The notes: a model not told the origin generated them from the letters alone. DNA of 64,000 nt from Burkholderia sp. D-99 (GCF_011605345.1 NZ_JAAOXM010000003.1:62001-126000); one strand, 5' to 3'; shown: positions 37,154 to 45,279, numbered from the stretch's first letter. Numbers and translations are program-made.

Positions 37154-38067
37154 GCGCGCCGTCCGGCTGGGCGACGAGTCAGGGCACGCTGGCAGGACCG
37201 CTTGCGATCGACGGTCACGGGCTGCACACGGGGCGCCGGGTGCGCGTGCGGATCCTGCCCGCGCGTCCGGAGGACGGCGTGACGGGTATCGTGTTCCGTC
37301 GCGTCGCGCAGGGGCGCACGCTCGCGACGCTGCCGGTCGGTCCCGCGTTGCGCCGCGCCCAGCCGCTGTGCACGATGCTGCGCAATGCCGACGGCGTCGG
37401 CGTACGTACGATCGAGCATCTGCTCGCTTCGCTGATCGCATGCGAGATCGATCATGCGATCGTCGAGATCGACGCCGAGGAAGTGCCGATTCTCGACGGC
37501 AGTGCCGCGCCGTGGGTGGACGCCATCCGCGCGTGCGGCCGCGTCGCGCTCGATGCGCCGAAACGCTTCATCCGCGTGCTGCGGCCTGTCGTCGTCGCGG
37601 ACGGCGAGGGCGACCAGCGGCGCGAAATGCGGATCGAGCCGGCGTCGCGTTACGAACTGAGCGTGCGCAACGACCTGCGCGGCTTCGGCGACATGCACTG
37701 GGACGGCGCGCTGACGCCGGCCGCATTCGCTACCGAAATTGCGCCGTCGCGCTCGTACGGGCGCGTGAAGTGGGCTGTACCGGCGATCGTCGCCGGCTAC
37801 CTGCGCGGGGTACCGATCCTGCGCGGCGCGCGGCCGTCGTGCACCGCGTCCATCGTCGGCAGCCGCGTGCTGGGCGGGATGCGCATGCCGGAGGAATTTG
37901 TCCGGCACCGCGTGCTCGACCTGGTCGGCGATCTCGCGCTGGCCGGCGCGCCGCTGCTGGCGCGCGTGAGCGCGTTGCGGCCGAGCCACGAGATGAATTT
38001 CCGGCTGGTCGATGCGCTGCTGGCCGCGCCCGACGCGTGGCAGTGGGCCGAGTTTTCCGACGCGTAA
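37150..38067 (+). CDS. wcbS: LpxC-family deacetylase paralogue (WcbS-like)
   Basis: This is a 305-residue homologue of LpxC, the zinc UDP-3-O-acyl-GlcNAc deacetylase of lipid A synthesis. All catalytic positions appear intact: zinc ligands His90 (TIEHLLAS), His253 and Asp257 (FVRHRVLD), general base Glu89, and His280 (RPSHEMN). The PILDGSAAPWVD and GDLALAG segments match the family too. It lies in a coupled operon with a PKS and an oxoamine synthase, so it is not the housekeeping lpxC, which sits in the cell-division cluster in proteobacteria. I infer that it removes an N-acyl group from an amino-sugar or amino-lipid intermediate of the capsule anchor. Confidence 0.88.
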   Translation: MSAPSGWATSQGTLAGPLAIDGHGLHTGRRVRVRILPARPEDGVTGIVFRRVAQGRTLATLPVGPALRRAQPLCTMLRNADGVGVRTIEHLLASLIACEIDHAIVEIDAEEVPILDGSAAPWVDAIRACGRVALDAPKRFIRVLRPVVVADGEGDQRREMRIEPASRYELSVRNDLRGFGDMHWDGALTPAAFATEIAPSRSYGRVKWAVPAIVAGYLRGVPILRGARPSCTASIVGSRVLGGMRMPEEFVRHRVLDLVGDLALAGAPLLARVSALRPSHEMNFRLVDALLAAPDAWQWAEFSDA

Positions 38068-38131
38068 CACCACGCCTTTTTATCTCGCGCGGCGTAACAT
38101 AGCGGCTTTTCGAGATACAGCGAAGGAAGCA

Positions 38132-39460
38132 ATGGCACTGGGAGAGCATCTTCGCCAGCAACTGGCGGCGAAAGCGCTGAAACGGCAACTGGAGCGCGCG
38201 ACTGATGCTGCCGCAGCACCGGGCGTGCCTGGCACGCCGGCAGCGCAGACCGCATCGGCGCGCAGCCGCTTCGAATCGATGCCGCAGTATCAGCAGGTTC
38301 GGATCATGCGCGAGATGGGCGAGAAGCTGCGCGTCGACTCGCCGTTTTTCCGTGTGCACGACGGCGTCGCCGGTGCGACGACGCAGATCGGCGGGCGCGA
38401 ATACCTGAACTTCGCGAACTACAACTACCTCGGCCTGGCAGGCGATCCGGACGTGTCCGCGCGCGCGAAAGCCGCGATCGACCGGTACGGCACGTCGGCA
38501 TCGGCGAGCCGGATGGTCGCGGGCGAACGCCCGGTGCAGCGCGATCTCGAACGCGCGCTGGCCACGTTCTACGAAACCGACGACTGCGTCGCGTTCGTGA
38601 GCGGCCATGCGACCAACGTGACCGTGATCGGCGCGCTGTTCGGCCCGGGCGACCTGATCGTCCACGATGCGCTCGCGCACAACAGCATCGTGCAGGGCGC
38701 GCAGCTGAGCGGCGCGAAGCGGCTGAGTTTCGCGCACAACGACTGGCAGGCGCTCGACGAGCTGCTGTCGCGCGTGCGTCGCGAATACCGGCACGTGCTG
38801 ATCGCGATCGAAGGGCTGTACAGCATGGACGGCGATTTCCCCGACCTGCAGCGCTTCGTCGACGTGAAGACCCGCCATGGTGCATTCCTGCTGGTCGACG
38901 AGGCCCATTCGCTCGGCGTGCTCGGTGCGACCGGCAAAGGCATCCGCGAGCATTGCGGTGTCGCGCCCGACCAGGTCGACATGTGGATGGGCACGATGAG
39001 CAAGACGCTGGCCGGCTGCGGCGGCTTCATCGCCGGTTGCCAGCCGCTGGTCGACATGCTGCGCCATCTGGCGCCGGGCTTCCTGTACAGCGTCGGGCTG
39101 GCGCCGACGCTCGCCGAAGCGTCGCTGGCCGCGCTCGAGCGCCTGCAGGCCGAGCCGGCGCGCGTCGCGCAATTGCAGGCGCGCGGGCGGCAGTTCCTGA
39201 ACGAAGCGCGTGCTGCCGGGCTGAATACGGGCACGAGTGCGGGTTATGCGGTCGTGCCGGTGATTACCGGGAGTTCGCTGAAGGCCGCGCAGTGGGCGAA
39301 TGCGATGTTCGACGAAGGGATCAACGTGCAGCCGATCTTCTATCCGGCCGTCGAGGAAAAGGCTGCGCGCCTGCGCTTCTTCATCTGCTCGACGCACGAG
39401 CCGGAGCAGATCAGCCGGACGGTCGCCGTGTTGTCCCGACTCGCTGGGCGCAGCGCATGA
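38132..39460 (+). CDS. wcbT: PLP-dependent alpha-oxoamine synthase (WcbT-like)
   Basis: This is a 442-residue member of the alpha-oxoamine synthase family (BioF, KBL, serine palmitoyltransferase), which condenses an acyl thioester with an amino acid with loss of CO2. Visible marks are NYNYLGLAGDPDV, SRMVAGERPVQRDLE, VSGHATNVTVIGAL, the PLP-stacking DEAHSLGVLGATGKGIREH, and the Schiff-base Lys291 in TMSKTLAGCGG. The N-terminal 60 residues are an extension rich in Ala and Arg. ATG 38132 is preceded by AAGGAAG. Next to a thioesterase-less PKS it is the likely releasing enzyme, giving a 2-amino-3-ketone. The amino-acid substrate is not readable. Confidence 0.9.
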   Translation: MALGEHLRQQLAAKALKRQLERATDAAAAPGVPGTPAAQTASARSRFESMPQYQQVRIMREMGEKLRVDSPFFRVHDGVAGATTQIGGREYLNFANYNYLGLAGDPDVSARAKAAIDRYGTSASASRMVAGERPVQRDLERALATFYETDDCVAFVSGHATNVTVIGALFGPGDLIVHDALAHNSIVQGAQLSGAKRLSFAHNDWQALDELLSRVRREYRHVLIAIEGLYSMDGDFPDLQRFVDVKTRHGAFLLVDEAHSLGVLGATGKGIREHCGVAPDQVDMWMGTMSKTLAGCGGFIAGCQPLVDMLRHLAPGFLYSVGLAPTLAEASLAALERLQAEPARVAQLQARGRQFLNEARAAGLNTGTSAGYAVVPVITGSSLKAAQWANAMFDEGINVQPIFYPAVEEKAARLRFFICSTHEPEQISRTVAVLSRLAGRSA

Positions 39461-40131
39461 CGCTGACCGGTGCGTTCGCGCAAGCGGTTCCGCGTGCCGG
39501 CGAGCATGTGCGGTTTCGTGCGGCCGATGCGGGCGACGCGGCGGCGTGCGCGCCGCTTGTGTTTGCGTCGGGCGTGGCCGAATTCGGGTTCTTTCTCGGC
39601 GAAAGCGACGCGCGCTGCATCGCCTTCCTGCAGCAGGCGTTCCGGTCGCGTCATGGGCGCTTCTCGTGGCGCCGGCATCGTGTCGCGGTCGCCGACGACG
39701 GTGCGGTGCTCGCCGTGATGGCGATTCACGACGGGCAGCAGACGCTGTTCGACGACGTGCATGTCGTGTGGGCACTGGCGCGCTTCTTCGGCGTACGCCA
39801 CACGATCGGCCAGTTGTTGCGCGGGCTGATCCTCGAAACGGAAATTCCGGCGCCGAAGCGTTCGCAGATTCTCGTCGCGCATTGCGCAACCGACGAGCGG
39901 CAGCGCGGCACGGGCATCTTCAGCGCACTGTTCCGTGACGCACTGGACACCGGCGCATTGCCCGCCGACGGCAGCCGCGACGTCGTCCTCGACGTGCTGA
40001 CCCGCAATGTGCGGGCCCGCGCGCTGTACGAACGGCTCGGGTTCACCGCACTGCCGCGGCCGCGCGCCCGTTCGCGCCGGCTGCCCGCCGAACTCGATTC
40101 GATCCGGATGCGTTTTTCGCGCCGCGCCTGA
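39457..40131 (+). CDS. GNAT-family N-acyltransferase
   Basis: This is a 224-residue GCN5-related acyltransferase. The acyl-CoA-binding motif A region appears as ILVAHCATDERQRGTGIFSALF, and the C-terminal RNVRARALYERLGF is the typical motif B end. The start ATG overlaps the wcbT stop (ATGA), so it is coupled to the lipid-pathway genes. It could acylate the amino group made by wcbT or freed by wcbS. The family assignment is firm; the substrate is inferred only from position. Confidence 0.82.
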   Translation: MTLTGAFAQAVPRAGEHVRFRAADAGDAAACAPLVFASGVAEFGFFLGESDARCIAFLQQAFRSRHGRFSWRRHRVAVADDGAVLAVMAIHDGQQTLFDDVHVVWALARFFGVRHTIGQLLRGLILETEIPAPKRSQILVAHCATDERQRGTGIFSALFRDALDTGALPADGSRDVVLDVLTRNVRARALYERLGFTALPRPRARSRRLPAELDSIRMRFSRRA

Positions 40132-40151
40132 TGGCGCGTATGGCAGCCTGC

Positions 40152-40189
40152 TGCGCTACTTCCGCCGCGGGCTGAACGGCCGCTGCTGC
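40152..40189. repeat. 38-bp direct repeat, left copy
   Basis: These 38 bases are identical to 41036-41073, which contains the last codons of the class II glutamine amidotransferase gene. Read on the minus strand, the left copy encodes QQRPFSPRRK and a stop, with the preceding codons still similar (CADA against GADV). It is therefore an orphan gene tail. The two copies enclose cysC. Confidence 0.95.
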
Positions 40190-40273
40190 GCGTCGGCGCA
40201 TCGCGTGAACGCGTTTGCCGTTCGCGCGAGTGGCGTACCGACGCGCGCGGGATGACGTTCGATCACGACGACG

Positions 40274-40876
40274 TCAACCGTCCAGCGGCAGTTTCCGGAT
40301 GATCGCGTCCACACACTCCAAGGGACTCGTCTCGGCCGTCCTGACGTGAACGTCAGGGGACTGCGGTCGCTCATAGACGGAATCGATGCCGGTAAATTGG
40401 CGAATCTTGCCTTGTCTCGCCAGCGCGTAGAGTCCCTTCGGATCGCGTGCCTCGGCCACTTCCAGGGCAGCGTCGACAAAGACCTCGATAAACGTCCCGG
40501 CCGTGAAGCGCGCGCGTGCCTTGGTGCGCGCCTCCTGAAAGGGCGAGATCAGCGCAGCGATGACGACGAAACCGGCATCCACCAGCAGCCTGGCCACCTC
40601 GGCGGTTCGCCGGATATTTTCATGGCGATCGGCATCGCTGAATCCGAGATCCCGGTTCAGCCCTTCGCGCAGGCGGTCGGCATCCAGCAGATAGGTGCGC
40701 AGTCCGCGGGCATCGAGTTGTTCCTGCAGCAGAGTCGCCAGCGTCGACTTGCCTGCGCCGGAGATACCGGTCAGCCACACCACGAAGGCTCGATCCTGTT
40801 TTGCGCCAGGGCGTGCGGATTGACAATCCGTCGACGTGGCGGGTGGCAAATTCTTGAAATTTTCAGGCATGTCCAA
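40274..40876 (-). CDS. cysC: Adenylyl-sulfate (APS) kinase CysC
   Basis: CysC phosphorylates adenylyl sulfate to PAPS, the sulfate donor for sulfotransferases and for reductive sulfate assimilation. The 200-residue protein has Walker A GISGAGKST at 37-45, DLGFSDADRHENIRR, the ISPFQEAR loop, and FIEVFVDAALEVAEARDPKG then FTGIDSVYERP, all diagnostic. It is a stand-alone kinase, without a fused CysN. It sits alone between 38-bp direct repeats and an AT-rich upstream stretch, beside a capsule locus that encodes a PAPS-type sulfotransferase, which suggests a role in capsule sulfation. Confidence 0.95.
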   Translation of the reverse strand: MDMPENFKNLPPATSTDCQSARPGAKQDRAFVVWLTGISGAGKSTLATLLQEQLDARGLRTYLLDADRLREGLNRDLGFSDADRHENIRRTAEVARLLVDAGFVVIAALISPFQEARTKARARFTAGTFIEVFVDAALEVAEARDPKGLYALARQGKIRQFTGIDSVYERPQSPDVHVRTAETSPLECVDAIIRKLPLDG

Positions 40877-41035
40877 TATGAGGTGCGACGATCGTGCAGT
40901 TGTTTTGTTTGAGTTTCGTTTACTCCTGCGGCGAATTGTAACGCGCTAGAAAGTATGTAATCCCATCCTCTTTTAACGAATTATTTCGTCCGCATACGTT
41001 TGGCACCACCATCGCGATGCGGTCAACGGTGTCGA

Positions 41036-41073
41036 TGCGCTACTTCCGCCGCGGGCTGAACGGCCGCTGCTGC
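41036..41073. repeat. 38-bp direct repeat, right copy (amidotransferase 3' end)
   Basis: This is the intact-gene copy of the repeat at 40152-40189. It covers the last ten codons and stop of the amidotransferase gene and a few bases beyond. Repeat start to repeat start is 884 bp, and cysC is the only gene between. Confidence 0.95.
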
Positions 41074-41873
41074 ACATCGGCACCCTGCGCGACGATCGCC
41101 ATGCTCTCCGGCACTTCCTCCCACGCGCCCCGCAGGTCGACGAGCGGCTCGGACACGACCATGAACGCGTCGTCGCCGGCTTCGGCGATGCGCGGGTTGT
41201 GCGGATACAACTCGTGCAGGTGCTTGAACGACGTGCTGTGGAACAGCGAACGCGATTGCCGTTCGCTCGAATAACGTACCGCGATGATCCGTTCGCCGTC
41301 GGTCGCGCAGATCGTCATGTTGAGCGGTTCGGCCACGCGATGCCGCGCGGCGGTTTCCTCGACCACGCCGACCATCCGCTCGAGCGCGGGCAGCGGCGTC
41401 TGCTCGAGGCCGTAAGTCAGTGCGAGGCGGAACATCAGTTCGGAGTCGGTCGAGCCTTCGAGCGTCGGGAACAGCGCGGGATCGACCTTCATCGTCAGGT
41501 CGCGGCGCAGCTTGTGGAAGTCGCGGATCAGCCCGTTGTGCGCGAACAGCCAGCGGCCGTGGCGGAACGGGTGGCAGTTGGTTTCCTGAACGGGTGTGTC
41601 GGTGGCCGCGCGGATATGCGCGATGAACATCCGCGAGCGGATCGCGCGCGCGGCTTCGCGCAGGTTGCGGTCGTTCCACGCGGGATGCACGGAGCGGTAG
41701 CGGAACGGGAGTTCGTCGGGGCGCCCGTACCAGCCGATGCCGAAACCGTCGCCGTTGGTGGTGGTCGCCCCCAGCTCCGAATGCAGGCTCTGGTCGATCA
41801 GCGAATGCTTCGCGCGGAACAGTACGGTTTCGAGATGAAGCGGATTACCCGTATAGGCGAGCCAGCGGCACAT
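41040..41873 (-). CDS. Class II glutamine amidotransferase (YafJ/EgtC-like)
   Basis: This is an N-terminal-nucleophile glutamine amidotransferase of 277 residues. Met removal would expose Cys2 (MCRWLAYTG). GATTTNGDGFGIGWY, HIRAATDTPVQETNCHPF and FAHNGLIRDF follow as in GATase type 2 proteins. ATG 41873 is chosen because the catalytic Cys must be residue 2 and AGGAG lies seven bases upstream; a longer frame is open but would bury the Cys. The fused synthase domain of PurF- or GlmS-type enzymes is absent, so the amide acceptor is unknown. Its 3' end is duplicated on the far side of cysC. Confidence 0.9.
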   Translation of the reverse strand: MCRWLAYTGNPLHLETVLFRAKHSLIDQSLHSELGATTTNGDGFGIGWYGRPDELPFRYRSVHPAWNDRNLREAARAIRSRMFIAHIRAATDTPVQETNCHPFRHGRWLFAHNGLIRDFHKLRRDLTMKVDPALFPTLEGSTDSELMFRLALTYGLEQTPLPALERMVGVVEETAARHRVAEPLNMTICATDGERIIAVRYSSERQSRSLFHSTSFKHLHELYPHNPRIAEAGDDAFMVVSEPLVDLRGAWEEVPESMAIVAQGADVQQRPFSPRRK

Positions 41874-42030
41874 GGAGCGCTCCTTCACGATGGATCGTTT
41901 GCGCATGGTAGCCGACTTCGCGGCGCATCCGTGCCCGTGTGCGCTCGGCCGGCCATTCGGGCAGGTACGCTGGCCAATCTTCATACCTCGCTTGGCCCGG
42001 ATGCGCGATGCGCAACCGGGCGGACATACA

Positions 42031-42078
42031 GCCATGCAGCCATGCAGCCACGCGGCCACGCGGCCACGCGGCCGGGCG
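42031..42078. repeat. 8-bp tandem repeat (GCCATGCA/GCCACGCG)
   Basis: Six consecutive 8-bp units are seen: two GCCATGCA, three GCCACGCG and one degenerate GCCGGGCG. They lie in the gap between the AhpD-like gene end and the amidotransferase start, about 160 bp upstream of the latter. The array is non-coding by my reading, so copy-number change would affect spacing rather than a protein. Confidence 0.8.
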
Positions 42079-42112
42079 CCGCCACGCGAAGGCAGCGCCG
42101 CGGCCGCCAGGT

Positions 42113-42442
42113 TCAGTCGCCGAGCGCGTCCATCACGCGCGCCGAATAGACGAGCGCCGCACCCGCGTTCAGTGCAACCGCGACGCCGAGCGCTTCCGCC
42201 ACTTCCTCCTTTGTCGCGCCATGCTTGGCGGCTTCCGCGGTGTGTACGGCGATACAACCGTCGCAGCGCGTCGTGACCGCGACCGCAAGTGCGATCAGCT
42301 CGCGCGTCTTTGCGTCGAGATGGCCTGTCTTGGCGCCGGCGCCGGACAGTGCCTTGTAGCCGGCCAGCGTATCGGGCGACAGCTTGGCGATCTCGCCGAT
42401 GCGCGTCGAGAGTTCCTTCCGGTATTCGTTCCAGTTCAGCAT
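42113..42442 (-). CDS. AhpD-like carboxymuconolactone decarboxylase family protein
   Basis: This is a small helical protein of 109 residues with the peroxidatic CxxC plus His motif RCDGCIAVHTAEA near residues 59-71, as in AhpD-type alkylhydroperoxidases. LDAKTRELIALAVAVTT before it and GVAVALNAGAALVYS after it match the family fold. It should act as a thiol-dependent antioxidant protein in the cytoplasm. It is divergent from an AraC-type regulator with 129 bp between, a common arrangement for a regulated gene and its activator. Confidence 0.88.
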   Translation of the reverse strand: MLNWNEYRKELSTRIGEIAKLSPDTLAGYKALSGAGAKTGHLDAKTRELIALAVAVTTRCDGCIAVHTAEAAKHGATKEEVAEALGVAVALNAGAALVYSARVMDALGD

Positions 42443-42571
42443 GATGCGTCCTTTCGAGAAGAGGTGAGGAGGGCGGCGGGCGCCGCGATCTCGGGCGATA
42501 CAGGGCTATTCTGATCGTTCGCGCTGAGGGTTTCGATACGCTAGAGTGTCAATTTTTAGCGCAATCGTCTC

Positions 42572-43519
42572 ATGGATGCCCTGAGTCAACTGCTGTCGCT
42601 GGGCCGCAGCCATGTCGAGCTCGACGTGCGCTGCCTGCTCGACGGGCCGTTCGCGATGCCGCACGATCCGCTGCCGCGCGGTGAGGCGGCGTTTCACCTG
42701 GTGCTGGCCGGAACGTGCCGGCTGCGTACCGCGGACGGGCGCTCGCTGCAGCTCGCCGACGGCGATTTCGTGCTGCTGCCCGCGGGCGGCGCGCACGACC
42801 TGCTCGACGCTGGGGCCGGCCGGTCGGGGCCGGTTGCGGTGCTGCGCGAACAGGGCGCCGGCGGCGGCGCGGTGCTACCGGTCAAGTCGAATCTCGATCC
42901 GGCCGAACCGGGCAGCGCGAGCGTGGACCTGCTGTGCGGACGGTTCGTCTATGCGCGCGGCGCGGGCGAACTGCTGATGCGCACGCTGCCGCCCGTGCTG
43001 CATGTCGGGTTGCGCGAGGCATCGGGGTTCGCGCCGCTGCAACTGCTGACGAGCGTGCTGCGTACCGAGGCGTCGAATGGGCAGCCGGGCGCCGGCGCGA
43101 TCGTGAACGCGCTCGGCCAGGCGCTGCTCGCGTATGCGTTGCGCGCATACGGTCGGGGTGCGCGCGTGCCGTCAGGCTGGCTTGCGCTGGCTGCGGATGC
43201 GCGGCTCGGCCCGTCGGTGCAGGCCGTCCTGCAGGCGCCGGAGAAACCGTGGACGGTCGAGGCGCTCGGCGACGCATCCGCGATGTCGCGTGCGACGTAC
43301 GCCCGGCATTTCCGCGAGCGGGCCGGAATGAGTGTCGGCGCGTTCGTCGCGCAGATCCGGATGATGCATGCGTGCGCGCTGCTGCAGGACACGCAACGCG
43401 GGCAGGCGGAGATCGGGCAGGCGGTCGGTTACCAGTCCGAGGCCGCTTTCGGCAAGGCGTTTCGCGCGGTGCTCGGTACGACGCCGGGGCGCTGGCGACG
43501 GGCGCAGCGCGAATTGTAA
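42572..43519 (+). CDS. AraC-family transcriptional regulator
   Basis: The 315-residue protein has an N-terminal cupin-type sensor domain (residues 1-180: GEAAFHLVLAGTCRL, LADGDFVLLPAGGAHDL) and a C-terminal AraC double helix-turn-helix (about 205-312: PWTVEALGDASAMSRATYARHF, and the signature IGQAVGYQSEAAFGKAFRAVLG with TPGRWRR). It probably activates the divergent AhpD-like gene. The ligand is unknown. The domain set matches regulators paired with oxidative or electrophile-response genes. Confidence 0.9.
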   Translation: MDALSQLLSLGRSHVELDVRCLLDGPFAMPHDPLPRGEAAFHLVLAGTCRLRTADGRSLQLADGDFVLLPAGGAHDLLDAGAGRSGPVAVLREQGAGGGAVLPVKSNLDPAEPGSASVDLLCGRFVYARGAGELLMRTLPPVLHVGLREASGFAPLQLLTSVLRTEASNGQPGAGAIVNALGQALLAYALRAYGRGARVPSGWLALAADARLGPSVQAVLQAPEKPWTVEALGDASAMSRATYARHFRERAGMSVGAFVAQIRMMHACALLQDTQRGQAEIGQAVGYQSEAAFGKAFRAVLGTTPGRWRRAQREL

Positions 43520-43621
43520 GACTGCAAGCAAGCCGTCTTGCCGCGTGCCAAAGCTGCTACCATGCGCGAAACGCAGTTCAACGAAAACGATTTCGCACAA
43601 GAAGAAAGAGAGGGCAAAGCA

Positions 43622-44065
43622 ATGAACCAGACCACTATCCAGCAGCCGTCGTTCGCGTTCGTGGCCGCGTCGTGGGCCGCGCTGCTCGCCGGTTTCGCGG
43701 CCTTCCTGATCGGGCTCTGGAACGCCGGCATGCAGCTCAACGAGAAGGGCTACTACTTCACCGTGCTGGTGTTCGGCCTCTATGCGGCGATCTCGCTGCA
43801 GAAGAGCGTGCGCGACCGCGCGGAAGGCATTCCCGTCACCGGCATCTACTACGGCCTCAGCTGGATCGCGCTGCTGCTGTCGATCGCGCTGCTGGTCGTC
43901 GGACTTTTCAACGCGACGCTGCAACTGAGCGAGAAGGGCTTCTACGCGATGTCGTTCGTGCTCGCGCTGTTCGGTGCGGTGGCCGTGCAGAAGAACACGC
44001 GTGACCTGCAGAACGCGAAGCCGCGCTATACCGACGCTGAATCGGCGCCGTCCGTCCAGGAGTGA
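43622..44065 (+). CDS. YiaA/YiaB-type inner-membrane protein
   Basis: The 147-residue protein has four membrane helices arranged as two tandem copies of the YiaA/YiaB domain. The pairs WAALLAGFAAFLIGLWNAGM and LLLSIALLVVGLFNATLQL are each followed by an NEKGYYF or SEKGFYA turn and a second helix. It is located in the inner membrane, and the function of the family is not established. ATG 43622 is preceded by GAGAGGG. It stands alone between the AraC gene and a GT2 gene. Confidence 0.85.
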   Translation: MNQTTIQQPSFAFVAASWAALLAGFAAFLIGLWNAGMQLNEKGYYFTVLVFGLYAAISLQKSVRDRAEGIPVTGIYYGLSWIALLLSIALLVVGLFNATLQLSEKGFYAMSFVLALFGAVAVQKNTRDLQNAKPRYTDAESAPSVQE

Positions 44066-44214
44066 CGGCACGCGACGCGGGCGCCTTCCGGGCCGCCCGT
44101 TTCGCGACGACGGGCGCGGGCGACCCGTGCATTCATCGACGCGCCGATGCGCCGCGGGCTTGCCGCCCGTTCGTTTCATCCATGCCGTCGCGCATGAGGA
44201 TGGAGACATTCAGG

Positions 44215-45279
44215 ATGCCAGACCTTACAGAAACCTCACCGCGCACGCGCACGGCGGCGCATGCCGTGGCGGCGAAGGCCGCGCTCGTGCTGGAGACGAA
44301 CAACCTGCGCGGCGGCGCCGGCCTCGCTCAGGCCGTCGATAGCCTGAAGCGCCTCGTATCGGCGCTGTCGAAGCAGACCGTGCCGCCCGCAGCACTCGCG
44401 CAATGGATCATCACGCACGACGGCCTGCCGGCCGATGCGTGTGCGGAGATCGCCGCGCTGGCCGGCCGCCCGATCGACTTCGTCGAGATCGGTGCGAGCA
44501 CCGGCTACTACGATGCGAAGAACGACGGGTTCGATCGCGTCGACGCGGCCCGCTGCGACATCGTCGTGTTCGGCGATGCCGATTGCCGGCCGGCCGACGA
44601 CTGGCTCGAGCACCTGCTCGCACCGTTCGCGCGCGAAGCCGGCGATACGCCCGTCGCGGTGGCGGGGCGCACCAGCTATGCGCCGAACGTGCTCGGCATC
44701 GCGCTGACGTCGATTGATTTCATGTATTTCCCGAGCCCGCTGCGCGACGGCGCGACGCGCAATTTCTACGCGAACAACGTCGCGTTCCGGCGCGACGTGT
44801 TCGCGCAATTTCGCTACGAGCCGCTCGACGGCGTCTATCGCGCGCACTGCCAGGTGATGGGGCTGCGAATGCAGGCGGCCGGTGTGGCCGTCGAATTCGC
44901 GCCGGCCGCGCACACCGAACATCGGCTGCCGGACACGCATCGCGAATCGCTGAAGCTGCGCTGGATGCGCGGCGAGGACAGCGTCGGGCTGACGCCGTAT
45001 CTCGTAAACGCCTACCTGCCGCGCGGATGGCAGTGGCTCGGACGCAGCGGCCCGCTCGGCCCGTTCTGCGTGATGGCCATGCGGCTCGGCTACAGCCTGC
45101 GCGCGCTCAATCGCCAGCAGTTGCCGCAGCTTGGCGCGGTCCGCTATCTCGCGGCCGTCGGCGTCACGATCGCGGCGTCCGCCGTCGATACGCTCGGTGC
45201 GCTCGCGCGCGGTTTCGGTCTTGCCGGACGCGCATCGGCCCGGCGCGATCTCGACGCGCTGTCCTATCACCGTCATTGA
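44215..45279 (+). CDS. GT2-type glycosyltransferase, first gene of a lipid/glycan operon
   Basis: This is a GT-A glycosyltransferase of 354 residues. NNLRGG near the start replaces the usual PVYN region. The core is VEIGASTGYYDAKNDGFD, then IVVFGDADCRPADDWLEHL with the metal-binding DAD, and FYANNVAFRRDVF. The C-terminal third contains possible amphipathic or membrane-bound helices. ATG 44215 is used, with GGAG nine bases upstream; earlier in-frame ATGs exist. It begins a gene series ending with a desaturase at 49819, separated by 65 bp from the next gene. The sugar and acceptor are unknown. Confidence 0.78.
   Translation: MPDLTETSPRTRTAAHAVAAKAALVLETNNLRGGAGLAQAVDSLKRLVSALSKQTVPPAALAQWIITHDGLPADACAEIAALAGRPIDFVEIGASTGYYDAKNDGFDRVDAARCDIVVFGDADCRPADDWLEHLLAPFAREAGDTPVAVAGRTSYAPNVLGIALTSIDFMYFPSPLRDGATRNFYANNVAFRRDVFAQFRYEPLDGVYRAHCQVMGLRMQAAGVAVEFAPAAHTEHRLPDTHRESLKLRWMRGEDSVGLTPYLVNAYLPRGWQWLGRSGPLGPFCVMAMRLGYSLRALNRQQLPQLGAVRYLAAVGVTIAASAVDTLGALARGFGLAGRASARRDLDALSYHRH

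Noticed and set aside
33998..37441. A second very long antisense frame of 1147 codons opposite the wcbR end and wcbS start.
   Set aside because: Same reason: it spans two well-supported sense genes and shows no domain.
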